In this document: piece by piece, positions 54,597-64,000 of the stretch | Layout: every line of letters begins with the position of its first letter | Position numbering within the stretch: position 1 is the first letter of the stretch | Source of the DNA: Salvia splendens | Lineage: Eukaryota; Streptophyta; Magnoliopsida; Lamiales; Lamiaceae | Direction of reading: 5' to 3' | Assembly (NCBI RefSeq): GCF_004379255.2 | Contig: NC_056040.1 | Location: 35,513,779 to 35,577,778, forward strand | Length of the DNA: 64,000 bases | Made by a program: the position numbers and the translations under genes | Notes under the pieces: model-generated | What the model was told of the DNA's origin: nothing | Database searches by the model: none | The model's input: the letters and a program-made list of their open reading frames with translations, nothing else

Positions 54597-56643
54597 TTTT
54601 TTTTTTTGAAGAGAAACAAGTACATTTAATAGAACATATCCTTGGGTTGCATAGCCTGATTTTACATATACAAGCACTGCTAATGCAGACACAGCCGCTG
54701 GATACTGTCATCAAACAATAAATTTCCATCACTATACAAACATTAAGGAATGATCGAATTACACTTGTCGGAGTCCTAAAGCATTTAGACATAATCACAG
54801 TCCGGTGCAGAGGTTTTACACAGGCTCCTATATGTCAATGGCAATAGTAAGCACAAATCAGGTCCTAAGAGCAACAAGAGTCAGCTTGACCACAGACCAA
54901 AGATCTCCCCTTCCTCTGATTACAGAAATAACAATTGAGTTTGATCAGAGAGGACTTCATCTTCGAGTAACCTACTCCAACAAAATTACGAGACATCAAG
55001 ATACAATTCTCCCATAGCACACCGATGCTATGTAAAGATTTTTACCCATTTCTCCTTAACATGTGTGCTTGGGAAAGCAGAAGTCCGAAGTGTTTCTTGT
55101 GTTTCATCTGAAGGTTTCCGTCGTGGATTGCTAAGAACAAGGGCAGTTTGATCCCATGTTGCTGCAGTTGATGTGATGCGATAGCCAGAATCCCACCTCC
55201 TATGAATACCTTCACTTGGATACAGAAAGTCCAACTCGACAACCTGATCAGAAAAACCTGCCCCACGGGACATAACAATTGCCCATCTAGTTCCAGCTGT
55301 AGCCATGGTAGTAACGTAAAAACCTTCTCTCCATTTCTTGTTGATCCACTTGAATGGAAATGACTCACTAACTTTATATGACTGCTGCAGATACGGGGTA
55401 CCCTTAGACATGACAATTAATGAGCTCCCATTATTAGCCCCTGCTATGGCACTTATGTAGTAATTTTTCTCCCATTGTTCCATGATCCACTCCTTATGAA
55501 GGAAATGAGGTGAAAGTTCATAGACTTGATCACTGAAACCGGTCCCTGTATCCATAATCAAGGCCCATAGATTTGAACAAGAGGCCACACTGCTAATATA
55601 AAGTCCATCTTCATTTCCTTTTTCAATATGCTGGTCCAATCTTAAATCTGCAACATTGTAATGATATCTTTGCTTCATCGGTCTTCTCCCATTGTACACA
55701 CTAATCCACTGTATAGCAGGCATTCCCATGCGGACTTTCTTCTTTGGCTGCTCATCATCATCGTCGTCCATCATAAGCCTTCCTCTCTTCTGTCCGACTT
55801 GATATACAAGCTTTCGAGCACCTTCAGTGTTGATTGGGGCCTGATGTCCGGATTCGGACCAATAATCCCATCAAAAAGGGATATGTATTTTGCATAATTA
55901 GGCTCTTCATCAAACTTCAAGTTAACAAACAAACTCAACAAACTGTTTAAAAGGTGCAGGACAGAAACAACAAAGGGCTTCTGGAGAAGTTCCCATCTTC
56001 TTTTTGCAGACCAGAAAGCCTTTATTCTCGCCCTGGTAACCTTGGGAGGAAGGCAACCTCGAAGAAGAAAAATGAGGGTATAAGCAAGGGATTCCAAGTC
56101 ATCCCTATGACTACCGGTTCTTCCCAGATGAGCATGCACACTAGCATACCGCACAGTTCCTCTGAATACATCAGGTCGTTGATCATAATCACATGAAGAC
56201 CAATTGAATTATCACGCCACCGAACAGCCAATCCAAGATCAACCAAAAAAAGTTTTTTCTCATCAGCAGTTCCAGGTGTACCAAGCAAAAAGTTTTCTAG
56301 CTTTACATCCCCATGCACATATCCTCTAGAATGTAACTTTTCCAAAATGGATATAGCTTCAATGGCAATACATCCCCACCATTTCAATTGACATTGTATT
56401 CGAATTGTTGTTCCAGACATCCCATAAACTAGGACCCTAGCATATCTATCCATTACCATAATATAGTAATCACTCTGACGTCCTTTGTAATGCACACGTG
56501 GTATGCCGTGACTACCACCAAAAGCACTGTAAACTTGCCATTCATAAGGTGGTCCATAATTACAACCTTTGCTACTACGGTGCTCAAATTTCAAAGCAAC
56601 TTCTACCGCTCCTGGTCCATTTCTTTCGAAAGGCGACCCTCTT
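54597..56643 (-). pseudogene. Processed, 5'-truncated retrocopy of a MUT9-like (MLK/PPK) CK1-related kinase gene
   Basis: Intronless minus-strand copy with a 3' poly(A) (T run 54597-54607) and a 3'UTR of about 400 bp. It starts inside the kinase domain ([41 protein letters not shown]) and retains [15 protein letters not shown] (usual HGDVKPEN) and [12 protein letters not shown]. It continues with [48 protein letters not shown] and the long conserved C-terminal extension ([50 protein letters not shown]). Frameshifts near 56150 and 55775, degraded stretches, and a lost A near 55035 make it a pseudogene. The parent kinase family phosphorylates nuclear proteins. Its left flank is B6 ORF1 and its right flank LINE ORF2, with no target repeat seen. 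Confidence 0.86.
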
Positions 56644-59600
56644 CGATGGCTTGCGGAGGGCGACTGAACACTAAATTTTATCAAAGCTGGGTCAAACAAA
56701 AGAGATTAAGGATGCGCATCCACAAGATCAATGTGGGGGGGAGAGAACTCACGGAGGAATTGGAGATCAGGAACTCTGCCGCGGATTTCTTCCAAAACCT
56801 CCTTGCCCCGGGACCCCTCTCTCTCCTGGAGCCGGATTTGGGCTTGATTCAGCGCCTCTCACCTTCTCCTGAAGTGGAAGCCCTACCGAATCCACCAAGC
56901 GTAGAGGAAGTGAAAAAAGCCGTATTTGACATCTCCGGAGATAGCGCCCCTGGACCGGATGGTTTCACAGCCACCTTCTATCATTCTTGCTGGGATACGG
57001 TCGGTATTGATGTTGTGGCCGCTATCCAGCAATTTTTCGAGGGAGCCTACCTACCCCCAAGCATCACGGCCACGAGCATCGTACTCATTCCGAAGAAGCT
57101 TGGCCCAGACTCGTGGAGTGATTATCGCCCCATTAGCTTGTGCAATGTTTCAAACAAGATCATTACCAAAATCCTCACAAGGAGATTATCTCCCCTCCTC
57201 CCTCAGGTTATTGCGCCAAATCAGAGTGGGTTTGTGAAAGGCCGGCTGCTTAATGATAACGTCCTCTTGGCGCAAGAGATGTTCCATGAACTTCCGAGGA
57301 GCGCGCCGGCCCCCAATGTTGCGGTCAAGATTGATATGGCTAAAGCTTACGACAGAGTCCAGTGGCCCCTATTGATCAAGGTCATGGACCGAATGGGCTT
57401 ACCCACCAGATGGATCTCCATGATTGAGAGGTGTGTGGGCTCATGCTGGTTTTCGGTCTTAATTAATGGAGCTCCATCCGGGTTCTTCAAGTCATCTCGC
57501 GGCCTTAGACAAGGTGACCCAATATCACCCTACTTATTTGTGATTGCTGCGGATTACCTCTCAAGGTCTCTGGATAAACTCATTCTGGAAAAGAAGGAGA
57601 TGATCTTTAAAGCCTCTCGGGATGCATGGAGATTAGTCACCGCCTATTCCGACGATATTGTAATCTTCACCCAAGCGGCAGAAGTCCCTCTGAGGCAGCT
57701 CAAAGCTTGTCTTGATGAATACGCGGAATCTCCGGACAGCAGATCAATCTTGCAAGAGTAACTTCTACATTGCCGAAAAACATGAGAGGTGTGCCGGCCT
57801 AATCCAGGCCGAAGGGGGATTCACTCTTTTTTTTTTTAAATCAAAAGCACCACGAGGGTGGAGGGTTCAGGCGGACCCACACCTGTGCATTACTAAGGAC
57901 AATTGCAATGAAAAACTAGGAACACCGAGCCGCCCAAAGTGATAGCTCGCCAAAACCAATTAGAGTACAACGAGGGCCTCCCTACCAACTAGAGTGGTCA
58001 TCAATGTACTCTTCACTATTCTATTACAATTAACATGGTGCAACTTCACATCACAAAATCCAAGATCCGTCACTTAATTGAGGCCCACAATAGGGATACC
58101 CCTGCGATGAACGATCCCTCCCGGATCAAGTTCCTCGATGAAGCCTTCCTTCTCCCGGTTGGGGAGCCCACATGAGACATTCATTGAGCAAGTGCTCGGC
58201 TCGTTCGCACTAGAGTCATCCCGATCGAATGACACCGTGGCGACATTGTCTTTCAAACGCAAATTGTCGATGTGTTGAGCTTTGGAGTGCATGTCTCCCT
58301 TATGTGCCTTGCCTTTCCTCTTCCTCGACACCAATTGGAATCCATCCTCGTCCATGCTTGGTTGACTCCCAAGGGGCGCTCGAGGAGCCAACGAATCGAC
58401 GTTCATTGTACCCTCCTTGTTCTTCTCTTGGTTGCCACTATCTTTCCTTGTTCGGTGAGGTGCCAACCCTAATCGCCGCCTTTGGACGCCATTCTCGACG
58501 GATGATCTTGTGATCGTGGCTAGGGTAGAACGCCTTGGTTGGTGTTCGGTAATCCTTGCCTCGACCCTTCCTTCCCAACGCATGACACTCATCAATGACA
58601 TGCCCAACATGCTTACAATTCTCGCAAAACAATGGGATACGGCCCATGCTACTTTGTGTCTTGAATTTTTGCCTAGGATGTTTAGCATGATCTCCTCCGT
58701 TGGGGGGTTGGAGATATCAATCTCAACACATATCCTAGCAAAAGAGAGCCGGGTTTGATTGATTGTGGCATGGTCCGCTTGTAACGGCTTGCCTAATAGC
58801 TTGCCGATCACCATGAGGGCCGATTCCTCAAAAAGATGGGCCGGTAGTCCCATGATATTGCACCACACGGCAACGATGGGCGACTCAAAGAACGTATCAA
58901 AGTCCGGTGCCCATTTGAACACCCTCATTGGGTGAATGTCAAAAACCAAACCGGACTCCCATTAGGGCCACTTAAGACCTTAGCATAATCAGCCATATCT
59001 TGGAATTGAAGTAGGATGTGCTTGGCATTCAAGTATTCCAAGTGAAAGAACCAACTAGCCCCATACCCCTTAAGCTTTTTTGAATTTGGAAAGAAGAAGG
59101 GAGTGAGTGGGAAAACTTCCCAACAATGGCTAGTCCTAGTTTCTCCGAGAGATATTCCGTTTCAACATCGGTAAAGGAGAGATAAGGTGTACCTTCAAAG
59201 TCTCCGGCTGTTCCCAAGGTGTGACTTTGTCGGCGTCGAGTGGGATTGGCTTGTCCTTATGGGTTTATGTGGTGTTGAGGCTCCCACCATGCACCCATCC
59301 CCAATGTGCGAACAAGTTTTTAGCCTCCTTCCATGCATTCGCCGGCGGGACCAGGATTTCCGGCGGGTACTCCGGCGGCCGGCCGTCGGTGCCATGGTAC
59401 CTTCCCTTTCCTTTATCTCGGTGTGCCTATTTATCGAGGTGTAAAGCGTATAGACATGTTTATGTTCCTTCGGGAAAAGCTTGCCGCGAGGGTCACAGGG
59501 TGGGCTCACCGCCACCTCTCGTTTGGAGGGAGACTCACCCTCATCAAGAGTACGCTCGAAGCGGTGCCACTCCACATCTTCCAAGCCATCGAGCCAACCT

Positions 59601-61302
59601 CCGGGGCGCTCAAACAATTGGATCAGCAGATGGCTCGGTTCTTCTAGGGATCGACAAGTGAGAGGAAAAAACACACTGGATCGGTTGGGATCAGATCTGC
59701 CTCCCGACGTCCGAAGGAGGGCTAGGAGTTCGAAAAACCAAAGAAGTACTCCGAGCCTTTAGCATTAATTTATGGTGGAGATTCCGAGAGCAAAGCTCAC
59801 TCTGGGCTAGATATATGATGATAAAATATTGCAAGAAGGTCTCCCCCCTTGCGGCCAACCCCTCCGGGCATAACAGCCCAACTTGGAAAAGACTCATGCG
59901 CACAAGACATCAGGCAAATCCTCACATTCGATGGGTGGTGGGTAATGGGGAAATCTACTTTTGGGATGACATTTGGGGGGGTGATTCCACTCTTCGGTCC
60001 CTTACTTTTGATGATAGAGGCAACCACACTTCCCGGGTCGAAGAATTCCTCAGGGATGGCGAGTGGAATGAAGCCAAGCTCCAACAACTCCATGACCAGG
60101 CCGGGCTACCACAACAGGTTATTTCTCAGATCCTCGACACCCCGGTCATTGCAGGGGAGCCAGACACGCCGAGGTGGTCCCTTTCTAGCCTCGGAGATTT
60201 ACGCTAGCAACAACATGGGACACTATCCGCACACATAGACCGAGGATACAAGGGCTCGAAGACATTTGGAGGGCTGGCCTAACCAACTCTATTGCAATCT
60301 TCAACTGGCACCTTCTGTCGAATCAAATCCCGGTTGATTCTAAACTCCAATGGAGGAAGATCGACTTGGCCTCAAAATGCCAATGCTGCCCAAGGAATCG
60401 AGCACCGAATCCCTTCAGCACCTCTTCATCCAAGGTCGGGGAGAAACTAGTGTGGTGGCGGGAATTCGACGGGTGGTTCGGGGGATCGGCACCTTCCCTA
60501 CGGATTAACGACATCATTCCAGATCGGCTTGAGACCTGGTCGCATCGGATGCAACAACAAGACCCGAAACACCTTTGCCGAGTAACGCCATACCTCATCC
60601 TGTGGTTCCTTTGGGCGGAGCGAAACAGAAGCCGGCATTGAGCAAGTCCAATTCAAACCGTACAATGTGGTGTGGCAAGTTCAGATGTACATTTACAATA
60701 ACATGACTAACGGGATCATTAAGCCGAAGCACTGGAAGGGAGTGCAAATGGGCATGAGTATTCCGAGCCACCCTGCCTCAAGACGGACGAGACCACTGGT
60801 GACTTCTGTTAAGTGGCACCCCCCTGAAGGCCCGTGGATTAAAGTCAATACAGACGGGGCATACACTGGGGCACCGAACAGAGCGGGAGGGTGAGGAGTG
60901 GTACGCGACTGGTCCAGAAAGTTGCTCGCGGCCTTCTCAACCCCCTTGACGCACACTCAGCCTTAGAGGCCGAATTGATGGCTGCTCATCATGGACTTGA
61001 GCTTGCGAGGGTACATGAGCAACCCATTTGGATCGAGACGGACTCAGAACAAGCCGCCAATCTCCTTAATGGCTTTACGTGGGGACCGGCACATCTCCGC
61101 CGGGTCATGGCGCGAATTTCCTCTTCAAGCGCCGGTACACCATGCGCGCCTCCTTTATCCCCGGGAGGGGAATCAAGCGGCGGACCTGCTCGCTAAGATG
61201 GGCCTTGGCCAGCAATGCTTCCTCAGGTTCTCCGCCCAAACAGCCCCAAGACCCCTAAAGGACATCATTAGAATGGAAGAAATGGGAATACCCAACATTT
61301 GA
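56644..61302 (+). pseudogene. L4 ORF2 (RT, zf-RVT, RNase H), broken
   Basis: Frameshift at [10 protein letters not shown] near 56663, then a long open stretch with NSAAPGPDGF-type block (DSAPGPDGFTATFY), DYRPISLCNVSNKII, NQSGFVKGR, KIDMAKAYDRVQW and GLRQGDPISPYLF. A compensated pair of shifts turns MEISHLAYADD into DAWRLVTAYSDD, so the catalytic YADD reads YSDD. B7 interrupts after EGGFT (57825); GTFPFLYLGVPIYRGVKR resumes near 59399. A TAG at about 59645 replaces the W of FFWGS. YFWDDIWGGD, CQCCPRN (shifted) and RNase H (KVNTDGAYTG, ALEAELMAAHHGL, IETDSEQA, YPREGNQAADLLAKMG) follow in changing frames. Confidence 0.85.
57826..59395 (-). pseudogene. B7: B element with ORF1 and 3'UTR, 5'-truncated
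   Basis: The poly(A) is a T run at 57828-57838 and the 3' hairpin CACC-CTCGT-GGTG. The 3'UTR is 57840-58073. ORF1 ends GIPIVGLN at 58074 and reads upstream DEDGFQLVSRKRKGKAH, the knuckle CENCKHVGHVIDEC (in a shifted frame near 58610), RLSFARICVEIDI and the DUF4283-like domain (LGLAIVGKFSHSLPS, HPMRVFKWAPDFDTFFESPIVAVWCN). Shifts lie near 58950 and 59040, and the element stops in the Pro-rich linker at 59395. No target-site repeat; 3-4 bases of host ORF2 are lost at the site. Confidence 0.85.
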
Positions 61303-61566
61303 GTTCGGTCGGAAGAACACGAGTAGCACAGTTGCCGAGGAAGGAAGGAGTGTTTTATCTTTTGATTTTGTTCATTTGTATCTTATCTTTTGGAAGGGAG
61401 TATGATGAGGTCTGGGTGTGGGATCCGGACCGCTCTCTACTCCTAATCTTTGTGTTGGCACACCACTTTTGAGTGTGGCTAGGATCAATATTCAACCCCT
61501 TATAATATATAGGGATGAGGGACCCACGAACCCTCCACCGTAAAGGTGTTTGATTAAAAAAAAAAA

Positions 61567-61770
61567 GTCCAAATGTTCATCCGGAATAGTATGGAGAATG
61601 GGGGCATAAGAATGAAACATTGGATTGGGATAAGCCCTAGAATGGAAATACCGAGTCGTGCTGAGACAGGATGGCCAACACCGGTTGCTATGCTGATCAA
61701 ATGGCACCCACCGATCCCATCGTGGATTAAACTCAACACGGATGGAGCCTTCTCGACCAAAAGAGGCAGT
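61567..61770 (+). pseudogene. LINE ORF2 fragment before and into RNase H
   Basis: Reads VQMFIRNSMENGGIRMKHWIG, VAMLIKWHPPIPSWIKLNTDGAF directly after the L4 poly(A), then changes at about 61770 to Ty1/copia sequence. It is an older LINE piece that L4 landed next to or inside. Confidence 0.78.
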
Positions 61771-62035
61771 ATGGTTCAAGAACTTCCTTATGGATTTAGG
61801 TGTGGTTGCGAATCTGCCCAACAGCATCACGGTTATTGTGACAATTTTGGTGCTGTGGCAAATTCGAAGGAACCAAGAGCTCACAAGCGAGCAAACACAT
61901 AGAGCGGAAGTATCATATCATAAGGGATATAGTGCAGAGAGGAGACATACAAGTGCTCAAGATTGCGTCAGAGAACAACCTGGCAAATCCTTTTACAAAG
62001 GTAATGACGGTAAAACCGTTCGAGGGCCACGTTAA
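61771..62035 (+). pseudogene. Ty1/copia RNase H fragment
   Basis: Reads VWFKNFLMDLGVVANLPNSITV, then after a one-base shift CDNFGAVANSKEPRAHKR and onward blocks matching a copia RNase H C-terminus (IQVLKIASENNL, PFTKVMTVKPFEGH). It is the only copia sequence recognised in the window. Both ends are joins to other element types. Confidence 0.72.
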
Positions 62036-62039
62036 AGTT

Positions 62040-62523
62040 AAAGGTATTACCTCCATTAAGAAGTATTGAACACCAAATTGACCTTGTCCCTGGGCAGTAC
62101 TACCAAACCGACCAGCCTATAGAGCCAATCCCGAATAGACTAAGGAAATTCAAAGGCAAGTGCAAGAGTTGTTGGACAACGGAAAAATCCGTGAGAGCAT
62201 GAGTCCATGTGCTGTTCCGGTAATTGTTGTTTCTATGAAAGATGGATCATGGAGGATGTGCATCGACTGCCGAGTAATCAACAAAATCACGGTAAAGTAT
62301 CACTATCCTATTCCTAGGCTAGATGATATGCTTGATGAATTGCGTGGATCTGTTGTGTTTAGTAAGATCGATTTGAAAAGTGGTTATCATCACATTCGAA
62401 TTAGAGAAGGAGACGAATGGAAAACAGCCTTTAAAACAAAATTTGGTCTATATGAGTGGTTAGTAATGCCTTTTGGTTTAACTAATGCACAAGTACTTTC
62501 AGGAGATTGATGCACCATGTTTT
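62040..62523 (+). pseudogene. Ty3/gypsy G3 reverse transcriptase, first part
   Basis: Reads [70 protein letters not shown] and [12 protein letters not shown], very close to G1 (35810-36382) but on the plus strand. It is cut before the YCDD motif by the LINE at 62524. Confidence 0.88.
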
Positions 62524-62805
62524 TTTTTTTTGAACACTTCACGGTGGAGGGTTCGTGGGTCCCTCATCCCTATATTTCATATCAACAGGACGATCAATCT
62601 ATGCCTAGGTGAACAAAACCAAAATGCAAAGTACAAAATCACTAAGGCAATTGCACCACAAGAGTAGGGAGAGGTCAAGCCATCAAGAGATTCGACACCT
62701 ACGTACTTTTCGGCGTCCGCTAACCTCATGATCGGCGGGCCATACACTACTAACGGTCTTCATCTCTAAATCGAACGTTGGGGGTACCCTTTTCCTCCAG
62801 TGGAC
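62524..62805 (-). mobile_element. 5'-truncated LINE 3' end in gypsy G3
   Basis: T run, partial 3' hairpin (GTGAAGTG) and 3'UTR on the minus strand, matching the 3'UTR of L1p at 22975-23150. The target site GATGCACCATGTTTT is at 62509-62523 and 62806-62820. Only a few ORF2 end codons are present. Confidence 0.88.
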
Positions 62806-63469
62806 GATGCACCATGTTTTGAGAAAATTCATTGAATCATTTCCCTATGTAATCAATACGAAAAGGGAAAAAAAGAAAACATTGTGGCTGAAGCATTGTC
62901 TCGGAGGTACATTTTGATCACTACTTTGAGTTCTAAGTTGCTTGGTTTTGAGTTGATTAAGAAATGTATGATAATGACCCGGACTTTTCTTCTATCTATT
63001 AGCTTGTGAGCATGCTGCATTTGACAAGTTCTATAGGCATGATGGCTATTTGTTTAGAGAAAATAACTGGCATTCCTAAAGGTTCTATGCGTGAATTGCT
63101 TGTGCGTGTGAAGCTCATGGTGGTGGTTTAATGGGGCATTTTGGAGTCCATAGACAATGGATGTTTTGCATGAACATTTCTTTTGGCCTAAAAATGGGTG
63201 TGGATGTTGAAAGAATTTGTAAAAGATGTATAACTTGCATGCAAGCCAAGTCTAATCTACACACATTGGTTTGTTAAAACCGTTACAATTCCTAGTGCCC
63301 TTGGGAGGATATTTCAATGGACTTGTTATTGGTTGCCAAGAACAAAAATAGGTGGTAGATATTCAGTTTTTGTGGTTGTTGATAGGTTTCAAAAATGGCA
63401 CATTTTATTCCATGTCACAAAACTGATGATGCATCTCATATAGCTGATTGTTCTTTAAAGAAATTGTAC

Positions 63470-63470
<1 letters not shown>
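62806..63470 (+). pseudogene. Ty3/gypsy G3 RNase H end and integrase, broken
   Basis: After the target repeat, MHHVLRK of RT is joined directly to FIESFPYVI of RNase H, so the rest of RT and most of RNase H are deleted. The integrase zinc-finger part (GLMGHFGVHR, then FFWPKMGVDVERICKRCITCMQAKS) and core start ([29 protein letters not shown]) follow in changing frames. It is interrupted at 63471 by a LINE. The retained zinc-finger region is what G1 lacks. Confidence 0.82.
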
Positions 63471-63507
<37 letters not shown>

Positions 63508-64000
63508 CAAACACCTCTACGGTGGAGGGTTCGTGGGTCCCTCATCCCTATATTTCCACAAGAGATAATTACAAGGCGTGGCCACACCCAAAAGTGGTGT
63601 GCCGTAACAAAATCAAGAGTAGTATGCGGTCCGATCCCACAAGGTTCGGACCTCATCATACTCCTTTCCAAAAAACAATTAACCACAAAGCTAGTCACTA
63701 TTGTCTCCCGTCGTCTCATGATCAACTTTGATGCCCGTCCCCGTCTAGGTTTCGGATGTGCGACACTCCCATCTCGTCCAATCTAACCAAGTCCAATAGT
63801 TCTCTCGGTGCTGAGTTGTAGTGCATTCGTAGGCCACTGTCTTGGACTAGCCCCATTTTCGCAAGGAAGTCCGCCGCTTTGTTCCCCTCCCTGTGTATGA
63901 AGGTGGCTCGGAATTTGAGTTGGCGTTTGAGAATGGTTAGTTGCGCCACCGCTTGCCGAGCGAGTGCCGGCCCCCATCCCGTCCCATTGACCAATTTGAT
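63471..64000 (-). mobile_element. LINE 3' end, A1 subfamily, continuing past the window
   Basis: T run of about 34 (63471-63504), hairpin CACC-GTAGA-GGTG on the minus strand, a 3'UTR and the ORF2 end at 63722-63994: ALARQAVAQL, FIHREGNKAADFLAKMG, MHYNSAPRELLDLVRLDEMG. Sequence is very close to A1 (5127-5640) but here the poly(A) and hairpin are intact, showing what A1 has lost. The 5' part lies beyond 64000. Confidence 0.9.

Larger units (their letters stand above)
56644..61566 (+). mobile_element. L4: 5'-truncated plus-strand LINE, split by B7
   Basis: Consists of 56644-57825 and 59396-61566. It starts within ORF2 (GATGGCTTGCGGAGGGCGA) directly at the 5' end of the kinase retrocopy and ends with ACCCACGAACCCTCCACC, the hairpin CACC-GTAAA-GGTG and an A run at 61556-61566. 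About 260 bases of 3'UTR follow the ORF2 end near 61302. Confidence 0.86.

Noticed and set aside
54597..56643. An intact, expressed host kinase gene
   Set aside because: Intronless, 5'-truncated, with several frameshifts and a poly(A) at the genomic 3' end.
56490..57761. A 423-codon plus-strand ORF spanning the kinase region and RT, as a chimeric gene
   Set aside because: Its first part is antisense to the kinase retrocopy; the open frame is accidental read-through into LINE ORF2.
1..64000. Bacterial-type features such as operons, CRISPR arrays or phage modules
   Set aside because: All recognisable genes are plant retrotransposon or plant host-derived; no spaced direct-repeat array or operon pattern is present.

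Overview
This is nuclear DNA of a flowering plant, most likely a eudicot, and it is almost entirely nested retrotransposon sequence. The dominant elements are plant L1-type LINEs. Their ORF1 carries a DUF4283-like domain and a CCHC knuckle; their ORF2 carries an endonuclease, a YADD reverse transcriptase, a zf-RVT-like domain and a C-terminal RNase H. I see no intact host gene. The only host-gene sequence is two decayed retrocopies: a SIP1-clade trihelix factor at 46374-47617 and a MUT9-like CK1-related kinase at 54597-56643. An AT-rich satellite of about 165 bp on both sides of one LINE suggests a heterochromatic, possibly pericentromeric, setting.

Layout. 1-5126: two copies of a 3.3-kb tandem duplication made of LINE ORF2, part of an ORF1-only element (here called B) and the 5' end of another LINE. 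5127-13001: a nearly intact minus-strand LINE (A1) inside the second copy. 13002-23162: the rest of B2, split by a plus-strand LINE (L2), then the 3' end of the LINE that B2 entered (L1p). 23163-26441: Ty3/gypsy scrap, B3 and a LINE ORF2 pseudogene. 26442-37214: a minus-strand Ty3/gypsy element split by a second nearly intact LINE (A2, 28114-35476). 37215-43477: a LINE tail, a decayed plus-strand LINE (L3) and a B 3' end. 43478-53691: satellite split by LINE A3, which itself received a truncated LINE, the trihelix retrocopy and a tRNA-type SINE. 53692-64000: B fragments, the kinase retrocopy, LINE L4 split by B7, Ty1/copia and Ty3/gypsy scraps and two further LINE 3' ends.

Target-site duplications read by eye give an insertion order. 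The most interesting signal is family B. It has seven copies or fragments; three retain a 3' end and show an ORF1 stop followed directly by a short 3'UTR and poly(A), with no ORF2. B shares a 5'-terminal hairpin and a 3'-terminal hairpin with the autonomous A family, so it looks like a plant half-LINE parasitising the A machinery. A elements also join ORF1 to ORF2 through an overlapping UAAUG. Functional names rest on motif recognition; no database search was run.
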